Notes: generated by a model from the sequence alone, not told the origin. Counted from the first letter of the stretch, positions 43,670 through 51,732 are shown. The stretch is 64,000 nt of DNA from Clostridiales bacterium (GCA_019422525.1 JAHZDE010000002.1:440716-504715), one strand, 5' to 3'. Program-made: numbers and translations.

Positions 43670-46600
43670 ATGGCCACCATTGTTTCTATTAAGCAAAAAA
43701 TCGAACAGCTTGATTCCGGTAGCTTTCAGATTCTTTGTGATGAATATCTTTCACGAAAAGGTTATCCTAATCTGGTATCATTAGGCACTCAATCAGGAAC
43801 CCAAAAGACAACCTTAGGTACACCGGATACGTATTTTTGCGAAATTAATGGAAAGTATGTGTTTGCAGAATATACGACTCAAAAAACAAATCTAAAAAGA
43901 AAAATACTCTCTGATTTGGAAAAATGTTTTGATACTCATTTGACTGGCATCCGTAATGAGGATATTGTTGAGATAATCTATTGTCACACTTCCTCCAATA
44001 TTAATGTTAGTACTGATAAAACTTTGAAACAGTACTGCCAGGAAAAGGGTACACAGTTAACCTTGATAGGGTTAGATAAACTCTCAGAAGATATCTATCG
44101 AAATTATCCCATCCTTGCCAAAGAACATCTTGACCTTGTAGTAGACACAGAACAAATACAGCAGCCTTATGATTTTATTAAACAATATGATGCCAACACA
44201 TTAGCTGCGCCGTTAAATACGAAATTCCAGTTTAGAGAAAACGAGTTCACAAGATTACAACAAGAATTTGTCGAGCATGACATTGTACTTCTTACAGGAG
44301 CAGCAGGAACCGGCAAAACAAGGTTAGCGTTAGAATTTGCAGAGAGATTTAAAAAAGAACACAAGGCAATAGTGTATGTTATACACAATCATGGTCTACC
44401 AATCTACGAGGACTTAAAACTGTATTTTGAGAGTCCTGGTAACTATTTTATTGTTATTGATGATGCTAATCAAATATCTCAGTTAGATCTCATTATTGAA
44501 TATGTTAATAAAAAAGTCTATGGCTACAACGTAAAGATCCTTATAACTGTCCGAAACTATGCGAGTAGAAAAGTGAAGTTGGATATTCTTGGTATTGCTA
44601 GCTATTCTGAGGTTATACTCGATTCTCTCTCGGATGATGAAATTCAATCTCTTGTCAAAAACTACTGGGGTATTGTCAACCAGGACTATTTAAATAGAAT
44701 TGTAACAATTGCAGAAGGAAATGATAGGATTGCTGTTATAGCTGGAAAAATAGCATCTGATGCAAATCGACTGCAATCGATAAGTGATGTAACAGGATTA
44801 TATGCTGAATATTACGGGAAGGCATTTAGAGACGCTAATTTAGAAAATAATTTGCAGCTGCAAATTACCACTGGCATAATAGCGTTTCTTGGATCAATTC
44901 ATTTAGATCATATTGAACCAGTATTAGACATCCTAGATGTTATTGATTTATTGACATTTAAAAGTTGCATCTATAAGCTTCATGAAATGGAATTAGTAGA
45001 TATATGCAGAGATAAAGCGGTTGCAATTTCAGACCAGTGTTTTGCCAATTTTATCCTTAAGCATGTATTTGTAGATAAAAAAGCAATCAGTCTGGCCAAA
45101 ATGCTCGAAACATGTTTTCAAATATACCGCGAGAGGACGATCCAGGCCGTTAATACGCTTATTGGCGTTTTTCAAAGTCCAGAGGTTATTAATTTTACTG
45201 TACATGAAATTAAAGCTGTGTGGAAAAAGAAAAAAAGTGAGTCATTTCATCGTTATTGGGAGTGGGTAAAAGCTTTCTATCCGATTAATCAAGAAGAAGC
45301 CCTACTCCTTATTAAAGAACAAATAGATAAAATAGAAAAAGCTAATATATCAATTAGCGAAATTGACATTAGCAACGGCAAAAATTATCAAAACGTTGAC
45401 GATGAGCTGATCCAGATTTTGGGTGGATATGCTGATACTGAAAATATAGACTCTGCACTAGATCTCTTCTTTGAATACTATTTAAAACGACCTGATCTGT
45501 ATATTCAATTTTATCATGCTATTGATTTATATTTTGGAATAAAAAGATCTTCAGTCAAAAACCGATTTTTCACACAAATTCAGCTTATCAACCATTTCTC
45601 TAAGTATTCAAATAGTTGGAATAATCCATTTATTACCGTTCTTTTTTTCGAAAGTGTTAAGAACCTTTTGCAAGTTCATTTTTCTTCATCGGAACCTGAT
45701 AGACGTAGCCATGGATTTGTTTTTTATAAATTCTCACTGCCTGTCACAGAACAAGCTAAAGAGTATCGTAAGCTTATTTGGGAACAAATTCTATTAATTC
45801 AGTCTACAAATGACAGTAAGGAGTGTATTCGCGCAATATTGGAGGACTACGCTAGAGCTGTGGAGGAAACTAGCTATGGAATAATTATGGAAGACACCCC
45901 TTATATCTGTAAGTTATTTCAAATTGCTTTTTCTCCAGACTTAGTTAACGATTGTATTCTTGCCGAACATATAGACTCCATCTTAAATCTAGTAGGCTAT
46001 AATTCTGAGAATATTGGCCTATTTTTACGCAGCCGGAAATTAGAGATTTATCATTTATTAGTTGGTCCAAAATGGAGTGCTGAAATAGATTATAACGAGC
46101 GAGAAAATAAAAAAGAAAAGATAATTAGCGATTTTCTTTCGCTAGAAGCTAACCGTTCGGATGCTTTTGATGAATTGTTTGAAGTATATAGAGAATGCGC
46201 CGTTAACGACACCCAGTACCTCTATGATGTGGGAAACGGATTGATGCGAGTAATTAAGTATTTGTCCCAAGACAGAATTCAGTTTTTTAAGATTGCAAAA
46301 AAGATAATAGCGTCTGGCTTATTGAAAGAAATAGATATAAACTATATCATTTCTACTTTATTCTCATTTGTTTCTCCTGAAGAGGTGAATCAAATACTCC
46401 TAAGTGCCCCTAAAGAAACAATTGATTTTTGGCTATATTCCTATTATCATGAGATGCCTCTAGAGTATATTGATAATGCAAAACTAGAGGAACTATATGC
46501 TTATTTAAAGTGCGATTATGATCGCACTATACAAGCAGGATATAGGGATCTAAAATTTCTAGAAAAATATGAAACAGTTGATTCTAATGTTATTATCAAA

Positions 46601-47398
46601 GCAGCAAGATTGATATTTGAGAAAAAAAAATATTCACCGTTTATTGTGCGTATTTACTTTTCCTTTCTTTTCAGCCGACACTATAATGAACCCAAGAATA
46701 TAATTCAAAAATTTACAAGTGATCATCTGTTTCTAGAAGAAATATATTTATTTGAAAGTTTACATGATAGGTTAGCAGATTGTGACGGAGCTTTTCTAAA
46801 AGAACTATGCACCTATAGAAAGGAGTTTGCACAGGATTATATAAATATGATGCTTACGCAAAGCCAGTATCATTTTCACGATAGAAGTAGGAAACTGCAA
46901 TCATTATACGATTGTGTTGGCTTTATCGATATTATTGATTTGATGGTAGACGCGTGTTTTCATACAACATTTCCTCATTTTAAATCTTCCGAACTAATAA
47001 AAGCTTTTATATCTGTTCCTGAAAATATTTCTTCAAAAAGTGATGAATGGATTAAACATTATATTTTAAAAAATAATTTAGATATAAAAAAGATGGAGTG
47101 TATTTTTAATGTGATTTCAGAATTAGATGATGATAAGAAGATAGAATACATTAGTTACCTGATTAATCTCAATGATGATCCGAAACTGTTCAAAAGAATA
47201 CCACTATGCCCTACTTCGTATTCGTGGTCTGGTAGTGCGGTTCCATTGTACTCTAAGTGGATTGATTACTTAAAAAAACTCCTACCTCTCTTCTCGGGGA
47301 TTAAGTTCTTATCGCACAAACAGACTATAAATGATGAAATAGACCGCCTCACTAAGATGATTGAAGAAGCTGAGATTGAAGACTTATTAAGAGGGTAG
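43670..47398 (+). CDS. STAND-type NTPase with N-terminal nuclease-like domain
   Basis: The 1242-residue protein has three parts. Residues 1-150 look like a PD-(D/E)xK or Mrr-like nuclease: Asp53 in GTPDTYF and Glu67 in YVFAEYTTQK. Residues 190-430 form a P-loop NTPase with Walker A GAAGTGKT (210-217) and Walker B YFIVIDDAN (259-267), in the style of STAND ATPases. The remaining 800 residues are helical and without motif, as in sensor arrays. This order (effector, STAND, sensor) is that of Avs-type antiviral proteins, although no named Avs subtype can be assigned by eye. The gene is very AT-rich and lies 29 bp behind the nuclease-like gene. Confidence 0.8.
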   Translation: MATIVSIKQKIEQLDSGSFQILCDEYLSRKGYPNLVSLGTQSGTQKTTLGTPDTYFCEINGKYVFAEYTTQKTNLKRKILSDLEKCFDTHLTGIRNEDIVEIIYCHTSSNINVSTDKTLKQYCQEKGTQLTLIGLDKLSEDIYRNYPILAKEHLDLVVDTEQIQQPYDFIKQYDANTLAAPLNTKFQFRENEFTRLQQEFVEHDIVLLTGAAGTGKTRLALEFAERFKKEHKAIVYVIHNHGLPIYEDLKLYFESPGNYFIVIDDANQISQLDLIIEYVNKKVYGYNVKILITVRNYASRKVKLDILGIASYSEVILDSLSDDEIQSLVKNYWGIVNQDYLNRIVTIAEGNDRIAVIAGKIASDANRLQSISDVTGLYAEYYGKAFRDANLENNLQLQITTGIIAFLGSIHLDHIEPVLDILDVIDLLTFKSCIYKLHEMELVDICRDKAVAISDQCFANFILKHVFVDKKAISLAKMLETCFQIYRERTIQAVNTLIGVFQSPEVINFTVHEIKAVWKKKKSESFHRYWEWVKAFYPINQEEALLLIKEQIDKIEKANISISEIDISNGKNYQNVDDELIQILGGYADTENIDSALDLFFEYYLKRPDLYIQFYHAIDLYFGIKRSSVKNRFFTQIQLINHFSKYSNSWNNPFITVLFFESVKNLLQVHFSSSEPDRRSHGFVFYKFSLPVTEQAKEYRKLIWEQILLIQSTNDSKECIRAILEDYARAVEETSYGIIMEDTPYICKLFQIAFSPDLVNDCILAEHIDSILNLVGYNSENIGLFLRSRKLEIYHLLVGPKWSAEIDYNERENKKEKIISDFLSLEANRSDAFDELFEVYRECAVNDTQYLYDVGNGLMRVIKYLSQDRIQFFKIAKKIIASGLLKEIDINYIISTLFSFVSPEEVNQILLSAPKETIDFWLYSYYHEMPLEYIDNAKLEELYAYLKCDYDRTIQAGYRDLKFLEKYETVDSNVIIKAARLIFEKKKYSPFIVRIYFSFLFSRHYNEPKNIIQKFTSDHLFLEEIYLFESLHDRLADCDGAFLKELCTYRKEFAQDYINMMLTQSQYHFHDRSRKLQSLYDCVGFIDIIDLMVDACFHTTFPHFKSSELIKAFISVPENISSKSDEWIKHYILKNNLDIKKMECIFNVISELDDDKKIEYISYLINLNDDPKLFKRIPLCPTSYSWSGSAVPLYSKWIDYLKKLLPLFSGIKFLSHKQTINDEIDRLTKMIEEAEIEDLLRG

Positions 47399-47457
47399 AG
47401 CCATAGAAAATTTGTACTTAATGATCATCAGGGCAGAAATTACGAGCTGGTTCAGAA

Positions 47458-47829
47458 CTATTGTATAATTCTCTCCATTACTATCTCCATCAATCTGGCA
47501 TTAATTTCATTCATTTTCCGCACCCACTCCATTGGATTCTCCGCCTTAAGCTGTTCGGTGACACCTTCCCTTTCAGCATATTCTTTTACAAGCCGAAAAA
47601 AGAGTTTCTGTGCTTCTTCCTCTACATCAGCAAGGTGTGAATAAAGTTTCCCGGTAGTAAGTAAGTTGCAGTACAGTATTTTGTGATGCTGTTTCAAGTA
47701 CCGCAGCCGGCGTTGTCCCCATACACCGATGGGACGTTCTTCTTTACCAGGTAGGATAAGATTTGGCAGACAATAGTCGCCCTGCATTGTGTATGTGCCG
47801 CCCATTTGTTCAAATATAGTTTTAGCCAT
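47458..47829 (-). CDS. tnpV: TnpV-like transposon protein
   Basis: The 123-residue protein matches TnpV, a small accessory protein of clostridial mobilizable transposons: MAKTIFEQMGGTYTMQGDY, RPIGVWGQRRLRYLKQHHK, NLLTTGKLYSHLADVEEEAQ and AENPMEWVRKMNEI in its order. The biochemical role of TnpV is unknown. It is convergent with the STAND gene. Its ribosome binding site lies inside the inverted repeat at 47836-47874. Confidence 0.85.
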   Translation of the reverse strand: MAKTIFEQMGGTYTMQGDYCLPNLILPGKEERPIGVWGQRRLRYLKQHHKILYCNLLTTGKLYSHLADVEEEAQKLFFRLVKEYAEREGVTEQLKAENPMEWVRKMNEINARLMEIVMERIIQ

Positions 47830-47835
47830 AATGTA

Positions 47836-47874
47836 AAACCTCCTTTGATACGCTCATTGTACCAAAGGAGGTTT
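47836..47874 (-). repeat. 12-bp inverted repeat over the tnpV ribosome binding site
   Basis: AAACCTCCTTTG (47836-47847) pairs perfectly with CAAAGGAGGTTT (47863-47874). On the minus strand the downstream arm is the tnpV ribosome binding site AAAGGAGG, and a TACAAT box lies in the loop. If transcription starts upstream, the hairpin would hide the site; if it starts at the loop promoter, the site is free. Confidence 0.75.
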
Positions 47875-47937
47875 CTGTTTGCGAATGTGTGATTTTGGTG
47901 ATCGCACATTGTATATTGAAAAAATTGGTCAACTACA

Positions 47938-47963
47938 ATTTAGTCAATCGCAATTGACTAAAT
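47938..47963. repeat. 11-bp inverted repeat between tnpV and the DUF6809-like gene
   Basis: ATTTAGTCAAT (47938-47948) and ATTGACTAAAT (47953-47963) are separated by CGCA. It lies 18 bp after the DUF6809-like stop on the minus strand. No T-run follows, so it is a weak terminator at best and may be an operator. Confidence 0.55.
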
Positions 47964-47981
47964 CTCACTTCGGCAAACCCT

Positions 47982-48281
47982 TCATTCTTTCAGGTAGCTT
48001 TCAAACGGTGCATCGTCGCTGCAAAATGTATCGAAGATCATTTTAGCGCCGAGTCGGAAGCCAACGATAAAAGAATCCAATCCCGTATCTCCCATCAGCT
48101 CCCCATAAGCATTACAAAAATCAAGAAACAACTTCTTTTCCTCGTCGTTCAAACGCTGTGTGAGTTTTTCTTCCAAATCATTGATGTTCTCTGAAACTTT
48201 CCGTATATGGCTGCCCTTCCGGTAGCCTCTCGCCTGTGGATCAAGGTTTCCGAAATACAGTTCTTCCAAGAAATTTGTCAC
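47982..48281 (-). CDS. DUF6809-like protein
   Basis: The 99-residue acidic, helical protein (FLEELYFGNLDPQARGYRKG, then LFLDFCNAYGELMG and SFIVGFRLGAKMIFDTF) resembles the small DUF6809 proteins, which are common in clostridial mobile elements and have no known function. It starts with GTG and overlaps the stop of the HTH gene upstream (GTGA), so they form one unit. Confidence 0.75.
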   Translation of the reverse strand: MTNFLEELYFGNLDPQARGYRKGSHIRKVSENINDLEEKLTQRLNDEEKKLFLDFCNAYGELMGDTGLDSFIVGFRLGAKMIFDTFCSDDAPFESYLKE

Positions 48282-48886
48282 GATTTCGCACCTCCCTTGT
48301 TGCTAATCATCCGCAGATCGTAAACTTTCTTCCAATTCGCAAAGGATTGCAAGGTACGGATATGCCACGATGATTTCCGGATAATGGTGCGAAAACGAGT
48401 CGAACAGAAAAACTCCGCCAGATATACTTTTGGAATATGGTTGATGTTGTTTTTCTTAAAAGATTTTATGTATCCCTTGTTGCACCAGTTGTTAATCGTT
48501 GTGGTGCCATAGCCTGTGATCTTTGATACCACTTGCGTTGTCAGCACATCGGGATAATCGGCAAGCAGTTCTGTATAATACGTTCGCAGATATTCCAAGA
48601 CAACTTCGGGAACCTCCGCTTTCATTTTGATGGTATAATTACCTTTATACCAACCTGCCGGTGCGGAATAACTCTCCGGAAAGATTTTGCGGTTCTCTAA
48701 ATATGCAATGACATCCTCCTTTTTGATTTTATAGCAGCGTGTTTTCTTGCCTGTATACGCACAGGGGATTTTTCCACTTTGAAGCAAGTACAGGGCGGTT
48801 GATTTGCTGATATGGCAAATTCGATATAGCTGGTCTTTTGTGATCACATCCGGGATAGATTCCCAGTTGATTGTGTTTTCATTCAT
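48278..48886 (-). CDS. Double helix-turn-helix protein (excisionase-type)
   Basis: The 202-residue protein contains two HTH_17-like motifs: ITKDQLYRICHISKSTALYL with the wing KIPCAYTGKKTRCYKIKKED in the first 70 residues, and LTTQVVSKITGYGTTTINNW with KSFKKNNINHIPKVYLAEFF in the second half. Such proteins bind attachment sites or control mobile-element genes. ATG 48886 has GAGGTG 8 bp upstream; an ATG six codons earlier has no such site. It is encoded next to the right end of the element and could be the directionality factor or a repressor. Confidence 0.78.
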   Translation of the reverse strand: MNENTINWESIPDVITKDQLYRICHISKSTALYLLQSGKIPCAYTGKKTRCYKIKKEDVIAYLENRKIFPESYSAPAGWYKGNYTIKMKAEVPEVVLEYLRTYYTELLADYPDVLTTQVVSKITGYGTTTINNWCNKGYIKSFKKNNINHIPKVYLAEFFCSTRFRTIIRKSSWHIRTLQSFANWKKVYDLRMISNKGGAKS

Positions 48887-49142
48887 AGCAATACACCTCA
48901 TCAATCTTGATTGTCGGCGAGCTGTCCGTGTATTGCCGTTCTGTCTTTGTTCTGTCCTATTCTGCCCTCAGTTCTGCCCAAAATTGAAAAATCCCACTAT
49001 TTGAACTGATTTTTGATGAGTGCGGAAGCAAGGCTGTTTTTGTGCTGAAATGATTAAAAAATCCAGTAACCATGCGAATTTTCGGAATGATGAAACTAAC
49101 AGATGATGACTCAAAACATCTGAAAAGAGGTCAAAGGATAAC
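48887..49142. other. Right end of the element with integrase arm-type repeats
   Basis: No gene is seen. TTCTGTCT (48939-48946), TTCTGTCC (48950-48957), TTCTGCCC (48960-48967) and TTCTGCCC (48972-48979) form a cluster spaced at about 11 bp. Related octamers are at 26193-26200 and 26206-26213, and in inverse at 26412-26419 by the left end. TCCAGTAACCATGCG at 49062-49076 repeats 26341-26355. This is the picture of arm-type integrase sites. Confidence 0.6.
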
Positions 49143-49201
49143 GCACTCGAAATGCTGTGTCCCGAAAGGGACCCAGGGTTCGAATCCCTGACTCTCCGCC
49201 A
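49143..49201 (+). pseudogene. Displaced host tRNA-Ser 3' half (attR)
   Basis: The 18-bp core GCACTCGAAATGCTGTGT is followed by a complete class II variable arm (GTCCC-GAAA-GGGAC), T arm (CAGGG-TTCGAAT-CCCTG), acceptor strand ACTCTCC and CCA. No 5' half precedes it. It was cut off from its 5' half when the element integrated, so it marks the right attachment site and the old host gene end. Confidence 0.88.
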
Positions 49202-49225
49202 AGTTGCGGTTTATCCGCAAAAGCT

Positions 49226-49259
49226 AAAAGTCGCAAGGTGTTTCCTTGCGGCTTTTTTT
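49226..49259 (+). terminator. Original tRNA-Ser terminator
   Basis: AAAAGTCGCAAGG pairs with CCTTGCGGCTTTT (one G-U pair) and ends in a T-run. It follows the displaced tRNA 3' half by 24 bp. From here to 49346 nothing else is seen. Confidence 0.85.
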
Positions 49260-49364
49260 ATTTTTTGATATTATATTTCTAAAAGGTTATGGGGCAGATA
49301 ATCTATCAAAAACAAGAGGCATAATAAGAAAACGGTAAAAAAATCAATGGAAAGGAGCGCCCTT

Positions 49365-49961
49365 ATGTTGCATATGATTCAGGGATGCAAAGTCCCGTTC
49401 CCAGAAAAATTATCGGCAGAGTATGTCTCGGAAGGAAACCTGATAACCGCCAATGTCAATGCAGAGGATATTGAGGAAATCGTGAAGCAATTTATTCTTA
49501 TGCACAAGGAACCTCTGTTTTTTATTTTGGAACTTCCTGCCAGACTTTATGATGAAGTGGGGAGCAGGCCGGGAGAAATTGATACTTTTCATAAGGATGT
49601 CTACTATATTGATGGGTGTACACAAGAAGAAGCGCTTACGATTCTGCTTCGTGTTGGAAATTTGCTGATTCATGACGGGCTATCTTCCTTTGGTTATGGA
49701 TGCCACGAAAGCGGAGATGAGATTATGCTGGAAAAATACAATGTCCTTACGATCTTTAGCACGAATATAAGTCAGTATGATGCCTTTCTGGAACAGCACC
49801 ATCTTTCAAAAACCGATCAATTATTGACAGCATGGGATACTTTTTCGCCGGATTCTCCGGGAGAGTCCACCTGTTTTGAGTGGGAAGGGAAAACTGTCTA
49901 TGATATTCCCAAGCAGTTTCAGGAATGGGGAATCTATCTGGCGGAACGACGCGAAGCGTAA
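49365..49961 (+). CDS. Protein of unknown function, about 198 residues
   Basis: The product (MLHMIQGCKVPFPEKLSAEY at its N terminus) is acidic and soluble, with no signal peptide or membrane segment. It looks mixed alpha/beta and contains RLYDEVGSRPGEIDTFHKDV and GLSSFGYGCHESGDEIMLEKYN. I do not recognise the family. ATG 49365 is chosen because AAAGGAG lies 7 bp before it; an ATG six codons earlier overlaps that site. It is the first chromosomal gene after the element and is followed, 82 bp later, by a macrodomain gene. Confidence 0.75.
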   Translation: MLHMIQGCKVPFPEKLSAEYVSEGNLITANVNAEDIEEIVKQFILMHKEPLFFILELPARLYDEVGSRPGEIDTFHKDVYYIDGCTQEEALTILLRVGNLLIHDGLSSFGYGCHESGDEIMLEKYNVLTIFSTNISQYDAFLEQHHLSKTDQLLTAWDTFSPDSPGESTCFEWEGKTVYDIPKQFQEWGIYLAERREA

Positions 49962-50043
49962 TGGTTGTTTTTTGTGAATATGCAAAACTTATTGATTTTT
50001 ATGATGAGTTGTTATGAGTTTATGAAAGAAAGAAGGAAAATCC

Positions 50044-50550
50044 ATGCCGATAGAAATTATTCAGAACGATATTACCAGAATGGAAGTCGACGCTATTGTC
50101 AATGCAGCCAACAGCTCTTTGCTGGGCGGTGGAGGAGTGGACGGATGTATCCATCGCGCTGCAGGACCGGAGCTGCTTTCTGAATGTAGATTGCTGGGCG
50201 GCTGTGAAACCGGACATTCCAAAATAACGAAAGGATATCGTCTGCCTTGCCGGTATGTGATTCATACAGTAGGACCACGGTGGAAGGATGGAAAACATGG
50301 TGAACGTGACTTGCTGATTTCCTGCTATCAAACTTCTTTACAGCTTGCAGTGGAAAACGGCTGTAAAACCGTGGCATTTCCGTTGGTATCTGCGGGGATT
50401 TATGGCTATCCTAAGGAGGAAGCGCTGAAAATAGCAGTTGAAACAATCGAGACCTTTTTGCAAAAAAATGACCTGTGCGTATATCTGGTATTATTTGACA
50501 GAGAAGCGTATGAAATAGGGAGAAGGTTGTTTCCCAATATTACAAAGTAA
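50044..50550 (+). CDS. Macrodomain protein, O-acetyl-ADP-ribose deacetylase type
   Basis: The 168-residue protein is a single macrodomain of the MacroD/YmdB class, which binds ADP-ribose and removes it or its acetyl ester. Visible markers are the N-terminal [20 protein letters not shown], the [17 protein letters not shown] loop and [18 protein letters not shown]. The catalytic Asn and Asp in NAANSSL and GGVDG are intact. GAAGGAAAA precedes the ATG. It is likely cotranscribed with the GNAT gene 32 bp downstream. Confidence 0.93.
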   Translation: MPIEIIQNDITRMEVDAIVNAANSSLLGGGGVDGCIHRAAGPELLSECRLLGGCETGHSKITKGYRLPCRYVIHTVGPRWKDGKHGERDLLISCYQTSLQLAVENGCKTVAFPLVSAGIYGYPKEEALKIAVETIETFLQKNDLCVYLVLFDREAYEIGRRLFPNITK

Positions 50551-50582
50551 AACAAAACGCTGATATACAGCGGGGTGCGATC

Positions 50583-51101
50583 ATGACGATAAGAAAGGCA
50601 AAAATGAGCGACTTGGCTTCCATCAGGCATATGTACTGGGATATGGTGGAAGAGATGAAACGATGCCGTATGCAAATATGGGATGACGTGTATCCTTGTG
50701 AGTATCTGGAAAAGGATATAGCGGATGGATGCTTTTACATCATAGAAGAAAACGGAAAAATCCAAGGAGGATTTGCGCTGTGTGATTCTGCTTCCGGCGA
50801 GGATGAGGTAAAGTGGGGAAGTCCTTCCCAAAAAGCATTCTATATAGACCGTCTTGGAGTTTGTGTGAACAGTCGAGGGAAAGGCATAGGAAGTCTGTTG
50901 TTGCAGGAAGCCCTCAGACTGGTACGCGAGAAGCAGGGAGAATATCTGCGCCTTTTTGTGGTGGATAGCAATATACCTGCTATCCGGCTTTATGAAAAAA
51001 ACGGCTTTCGCAGAGCCCAAGGTGTTTATGAAGAAAAAATAGACGATGAATTGGTTTTGCGGCAATATGGTTTTGAAATTAAAATCCCTAAACTATCATA
51101 A
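50583..51101 (+). CDS. GNAT family N-acetyltransferase
   Basis: The 172-residue GNAT protein has the CoA loop R-G-K-G-I-G-S in NSRGKGIGSLLLQEAL and the C-terminal NIPAIRLYEKNGFRRA block. The N-terminal half carries MRRMQIWDD-like residues (RCRMQIWDDVYPCEYL). Its substrate is not known. It is encoded directly behind the macrodomain gene and ends just before a bidirectional terminator. Confidence 0.87.
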   Translation: MTIRKAKMSDLASIRHMYWDMVEEMKRCRMQIWDDVYPCEYLEKDIADGCFYIIEENGKIQGGFALCDSASGEDEVKWGSPSQKAFYIDRLGVCVNSRGKGIGSLLLQEALRLVREKQGEYLRLFVVDSNIPAIRLYEKNGFRRAQGVYEEKIDDELVLRQYGFEIKIPKLS

Positions 51102-51123
51102 AAGAGAGTAGGACACGAAAATA

Positions 51124-51167
51124 AAAAGCAGAGCCAGTTCCCAGAAGGAATTAGCTCTGCTTTTGTT
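51124..51167. terminator. Convergent intrinsic terminator
   Basis: AAAAGCAGAGC (51124-51134) pairs with GCTCTGCTTTT (51154-51164). It separates the GNAT gene from the convergent LemA-like gene. Confidence 0.88.
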
Positions 51168-51180
51168 GTTTACAATTGTC

Positions 51181-51711
51181 TTATCGGAATTCTTCCAGCG
51201 GAGACGAAAAAATAGCCCATTTAAAAAGAATGGTAGGGAATGAACGGAGTTTTTCATTATAGCTCGATGCTTTGCGGTTATAATTACTATCCTGAATCGC
51301 CTGCTGGGCCTCCTCAAAACTGCTTTGGAAAGAAGATATGGAAGCCCCCGAAGATTCCAACTCTGCGGCGAGGCCATTGAAAGAACCGCTAAGCAGGCTA
51401 TTGGCATCAAACTGCTCACTGGGACTATCTGCCTCTAATAACGCCTGCACATCCTGTTCCAACCGTGCTTGAAGAGGCTCGATAGCACTGTTCCTCGATT
51501 TATATCCATCTGCCAGACTGCTCAGACCATTAGCTGCCTCAACGCGATAGTCCAGCATCCGCTGAATTCCAGAAGAATATTGGTAGTATTCTTCGGTAAT
51601 ATCCTTGCGCATAGAGTAAAACGTTCGGTTTAGCCCAACAAATACAGAAACGACAATCAGAACCACCATTATCACAGCCGCTACACGCGGTGCTTTTAAT
51701 TTTGCTTTCAA
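51181..51711 (-). CDS. LemA-like membrane protein
   Basis: The 176-residue protein has one N-terminal membrane segment (about 9-27) and a helical external or cytoplasmic domain. The end SYNEKLRSFPTILFKWAIFS corresponds to the LemA C-terminal signature (Y-N-x-x-L-x-x-F-P), but the N-terminal part of the LemA domain is diverged. Function of LemA proteins is unclear; they are often linked to membrane stress. TTG 51711 is used as start because AAGGAGG lies 8-9 bp upstream. It is the last of three genes with telA and xpaC homologues. Confidence 0.7.
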   Translation of the reverse strand: MKAKLKAPRVAAVIMVVLIVVSVFVGLNRTFYSMRKDITEEYYQYSSGIQRMLDYRVEAANGLSSLADGYKSRNSAIEPLQARLEQDVQALLEADSPSEQFDANSLLSGSFNGLAAELESSGASISSFQSSFEEAQQAIQDSNYNRKASSYNEKLRSFPTILFKWAIFSSPLEEFR

Positions 51712-51732
51712 GAGGTTTCCTCCTTCACAGGG

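Larger units (their letters stand above)
26276..49160. mobile_element. Integrative mobilizable element in tRNA-Ser, about 22.9 kb
   Basis: The element lies between two identical 18-bp cores (GCACTCGAAATGCTGTGT), one in the intact tRNA-Ser and one in a displaced tRNA-Ser 3' half. A tyrosine integrase gene lies next to the left end. Further mobility genes are ParB-like, relaxase, MobC, PC4-like, RecA-fold ATPase and an excisionase-like protein. No type IV secretion or phage structural genes are present, so it is mobilizable rather than self-transmissible. The cargo is a type I restriction locus with extra defence-type genes. The right end holds tnpV, a DUF6809-like gene and an HTH gene. Confidence 0.88.

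Noticed and set aside
43670..47398. Naming the STAND protein as a specific Avs type
   Set aside because: The N-terminal and sensor parts cannot be assigned to Avs1-4 without profile searches.
26276..49160. Reading the element as a prophage or a full conjugative element
   Set aside because: No capsid, tail, terminase, VirB4, VirD4 or other secretion genes are present; only mobilization functions are seen.
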